The position numbers and the translations under genes were made by a program. The notes under the pieces are model-generated. The model was given only the letters and a program-made list of their open reading frames with translations. It did no database searches and had not been told where the DNA came from. Of a stretch of DNA of 64,000 nt, positions 61,949-64,000 are shown piece by piece. Position 1 is the stretch's first letter, and each line of letters starts with the position of its first letter. Origin of the DNA: Diplosphaera chodatii (lineage: Eukaryota; Chlorophyta; Trebouxiophyceae; Prasiolales; Stichococcaceae); assembly GCA_032358165.1 (NCBI GenBank), contig JAALGY010000020.1, positions 1,116,001 to 1,180,000 of the forward strand, in the 5' to 3' direction.

Positions 61949-64000
61949 TCAGCGACTGGAGGGACCGGCGCCCGGGGATGCGCCATCGCTGCTGCCCGCC
62001 CCGCCGCTCAGGTCAGCAGCCACAGCCTCCCAGACGCCCGCCGCACGCCTGTGGAAGGCGTGCTGCACCGTGGCGAGCCCCGCCAGCATGTTGGCAAACT
62101 CCTCGCTCCGCGTGCCCTGCCACCGCTGCAGCTCCTGCAAGCCCGGAGGGTGTGTTTATCAACCGCAGCCCTGCCTGAGAGGCATCACCAGCAGCCATCC
62201 TGCATGAGTTGCGAGAACCAGCGCCAAAATCCTACTTGAGGATCGACAGTCCAGTCAATGGTGACCATGCGAGTGGTGTCACGCACCTCCAGGTTGCGGT
62301 CTCGCACACGCTCGTACTCTGCCTGTGCAGCGATGCTCGCCTCCTGCAGGGCCTTCACCTCCTCCGACAGTGCTGCCGCCTTGCGCGTCTTGCCGTAATG
62401 CGTGCCGTACGTCTGGGTATCCACAGCAGCACAGCATCAGTGGCGGCCAACAGCAGCATGGCAAGTGCCGACAACCCAACACAAGGAGACGCTCGCAGCA
62501 TCTTCACCTCGTTCCGCCATATCTTGCAAACAAGGCTGCAAACATGCTCTATTGATTCACAACACAGGGCGGCGACATTGCGCGGGGCCGCACCTTGGAG
62601 CCCTCGGCCTCCAGCTGCGCCACAGCATCGGACTTGCGCTCTGCCTCATCCCGCAACGCCTGCACGCTCAGCAGCGCTTCCTCCCGCTGCCGCAGCGCCT
62701 GTAGGGTTGACGTCCGAGGCCTGTTTGCAATGCTGGGACTGACAGGGCACTGGTGCAACACCGCCACGACCACGAGTTGCACAGTTGACAGGGCTCAACA
62801 TGATGATGTCACCAGCACTGAGTCATGAGACAGTGGAGTTCATCAGACGCTGCTGACCTTGCCGGCCGCAGGTGCCATTGCGAGCGCCTCGTGCAGCGGT
62901 TCAAGAGCATCTGTGACAGGCCCTGATGCAGCCTTGGCTACACGCGCCACCACCACCGCTGCCTGTGGGTGGTAAGAAGGTCGGTGGATAAAAAGGAGGA
63001 CATACACACGCATCATCAGCAGCCAAGTGGTGTTGGGACTGGCTTCAGAGCACATATGCATCTGCTCACCTTGCCAGATTTGATGGCGTGTGCAGCGAGG
63101 AATGCGTTCGCTGCACCTGCGGCAGTGTACCGCCCCGGCCTGCCCGACCCGTCCTCGTCCTGCCAGCAACACGGACAGGTCACGCTGATGTGCGGAGGCT
63201 AGCCACACATCCTGAGTACACGCCTTGCACCACCCGGCCCAGACGGCGCGGACATGGACAGAGCTCTTGCACGCTCATGGTGACGCTCCCCTGACCGATG
63301 CCCTCCCTCTATCACGACAACGACTGGAGCAGGGCACGTGGCATTCCTGATTGCGCTGGACCTGGAAGCGGCCCAGGCGGATGAGGGCCATGCCGGCGTC
63401 GCCGGTGCGGGCGCCCGCATCCTCGAACGCCAGCGCCAGCGCCTCCGCGTGGCGGGACGCGTCCGACAGCACCGCCGTCCAGTCCTCCAGCCGCTCCTTC
63501 CTTGCCTGCGTGCGATTGCAACAGTGGCACCGATGGCATACTTGCATCCTGGGCAGCAGCTGCACATGCTCAGGCGGCACCTTGCATCTGAAAGCCACGC
63601 CAGGTGCAACGCATCAGCTGCGCGATCACACATGAGAGCGCGAGCGACGATACAAATGTGGGTGAGCCGGACACTGCCATGCGTGCAACAGATGCGAGTG
63701 CCGGGCAGCTGACCAGCAGGTCGAGCTCGGCCTCGGAGGGCGGCGGGTGGTGCTTCAGGCTGGTGGTCTGCTCCTTGATGCGCCGCAGCAGGTCGCCCGT
63801 CCGCCGGGTGGACTGCGCCGCCTCCGCTGCAGATGGCACCGACGGCTCCGCGCCTGCGCCACCACTGCCCCGTCATCGTCCGGCACGTGGCCTCTGTGAT
63901 GTCATGCATGCCACTGCTGCTTGTGCAGGACGGAGCTTTGGGTACACTATGCGCTGGACTGTGCCGGCGACGTTGCCAGCCAGTGCCGCCTCCCACGAGC
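61949..64000 (-). CDS. sorting nexin with C-terminal BAR domain (partial, 5' end outside window)
   Basis: Stop 61949-61951; the gene runs off the right edge, so the start and any PX domain are not visible. Exons encode a long helical BAR region: STRRTGDLLRRIKEQTTSLK, ERLEDWTAVLSDASRHAEAL, ALAFEDAGARTGDAGMALIR, ALEPLHEALAMAPAAGK, REEALLSVQALRDEAERKSD, AEYERVRDRNLEV, and the diagnostic end LQRWQGTRSEEFANMLAGLA followed by ATVQHAFHRRAAGVWEAV. The order and the final YE-x-x-x-x-RN...R...EF...Q...W pattern fit SNX1/SNX2/Vps5-type nexins, which shape endosomal tubules in the retromer pathway. A short Ser/Gly-rich tail follows. Confidence 0.8.

Overview
The window looks like nuclear DNA of a green alga (Chlorophyta). 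The coding stretches are GC-rich and cut into many short exons by small GT-AG introns. The protein set is plant/algal in flavour: a CENH3 with the WTAE loop seen in plants, a plant-type spinster-like MFS carrier and a TAAC-like carrier. One candidate TGTAA poly(A) signal was seen. The species cannot be named from sequence alone.

Positions 1-25,500 are an almost gene-free cluster of nested non-LTR retrotransposons. Two LINE families dominate. LINE-A encodes an APE-type endonuclease, a reverse transcriptase and a CCHC-like C-terminal finger, and ends in a (TCAATG)n-like tail. LINE-B encodes a different C-terminal finger. Its 3' UTR carries a 92-bp minisatellite (VNTR), a ~650-bp body with a 3' stem-loop, and an (AAAC)n tail. 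One copy (400-3436) sits in a LINE-A ORF with a clean 12-bp target-site duplication (TSD), which proves that VNTR, body and tail move together. New LINE-B copies repeatedly start directly in the (AAAC)n tail of an older copy, giving head-to-tail trains. There are also insertions consisting of little more than the tail, a tRNA-derived SINE in four places, an unrecognised 424-bp insert with a 16-bp TSD, a 155-bp AT-rich patch, and a ~5.2-kb tandem duplication (about 1141-6311 / 6312-11,573) whose breakpoints lie inside VNTR arrays. The nested, self-targeting organisation recalls Zepp-type LINE clusters of chlorophyte subtelomeres and centromeres.

Positions 25,500-64,000 are ordinary gene-dense sequence with eight multi-exon genes: a secreted CotH-kinase-like protein with a lamin-tail domain (-), a FUS/TAF15-like RNA-binding protein (-), a coiled-coil protein (+), DNA2 helicase-nuclease (-), centromeric histone CENH3 (+), a spinster-like MFS transporter (-), a secreted GH31 alpha-glucosidase with a trefoil domain (+), an SLC25 carrier (+), and a sorting nexin (-, 5' end outside the window). 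The first eight are complete or nearly so; the sorting nexin is partial, making nine in all. DNA2/CENH3, FUS-like/coiled-coil and MFS/GH31 are divergent pairs; the others are convergent or tandem. Nothing suggests a shared pathway, although DNA2 and CENH3 both serve chromosome maintenance.

Exon borders were inferred by eye from splice sites, reading phase and conserved motifs. Gene spans are more reliable than individual internal exons. No telomere repeats, genuine tRNA genes, rRNA genes or CRISPR arrays were found.
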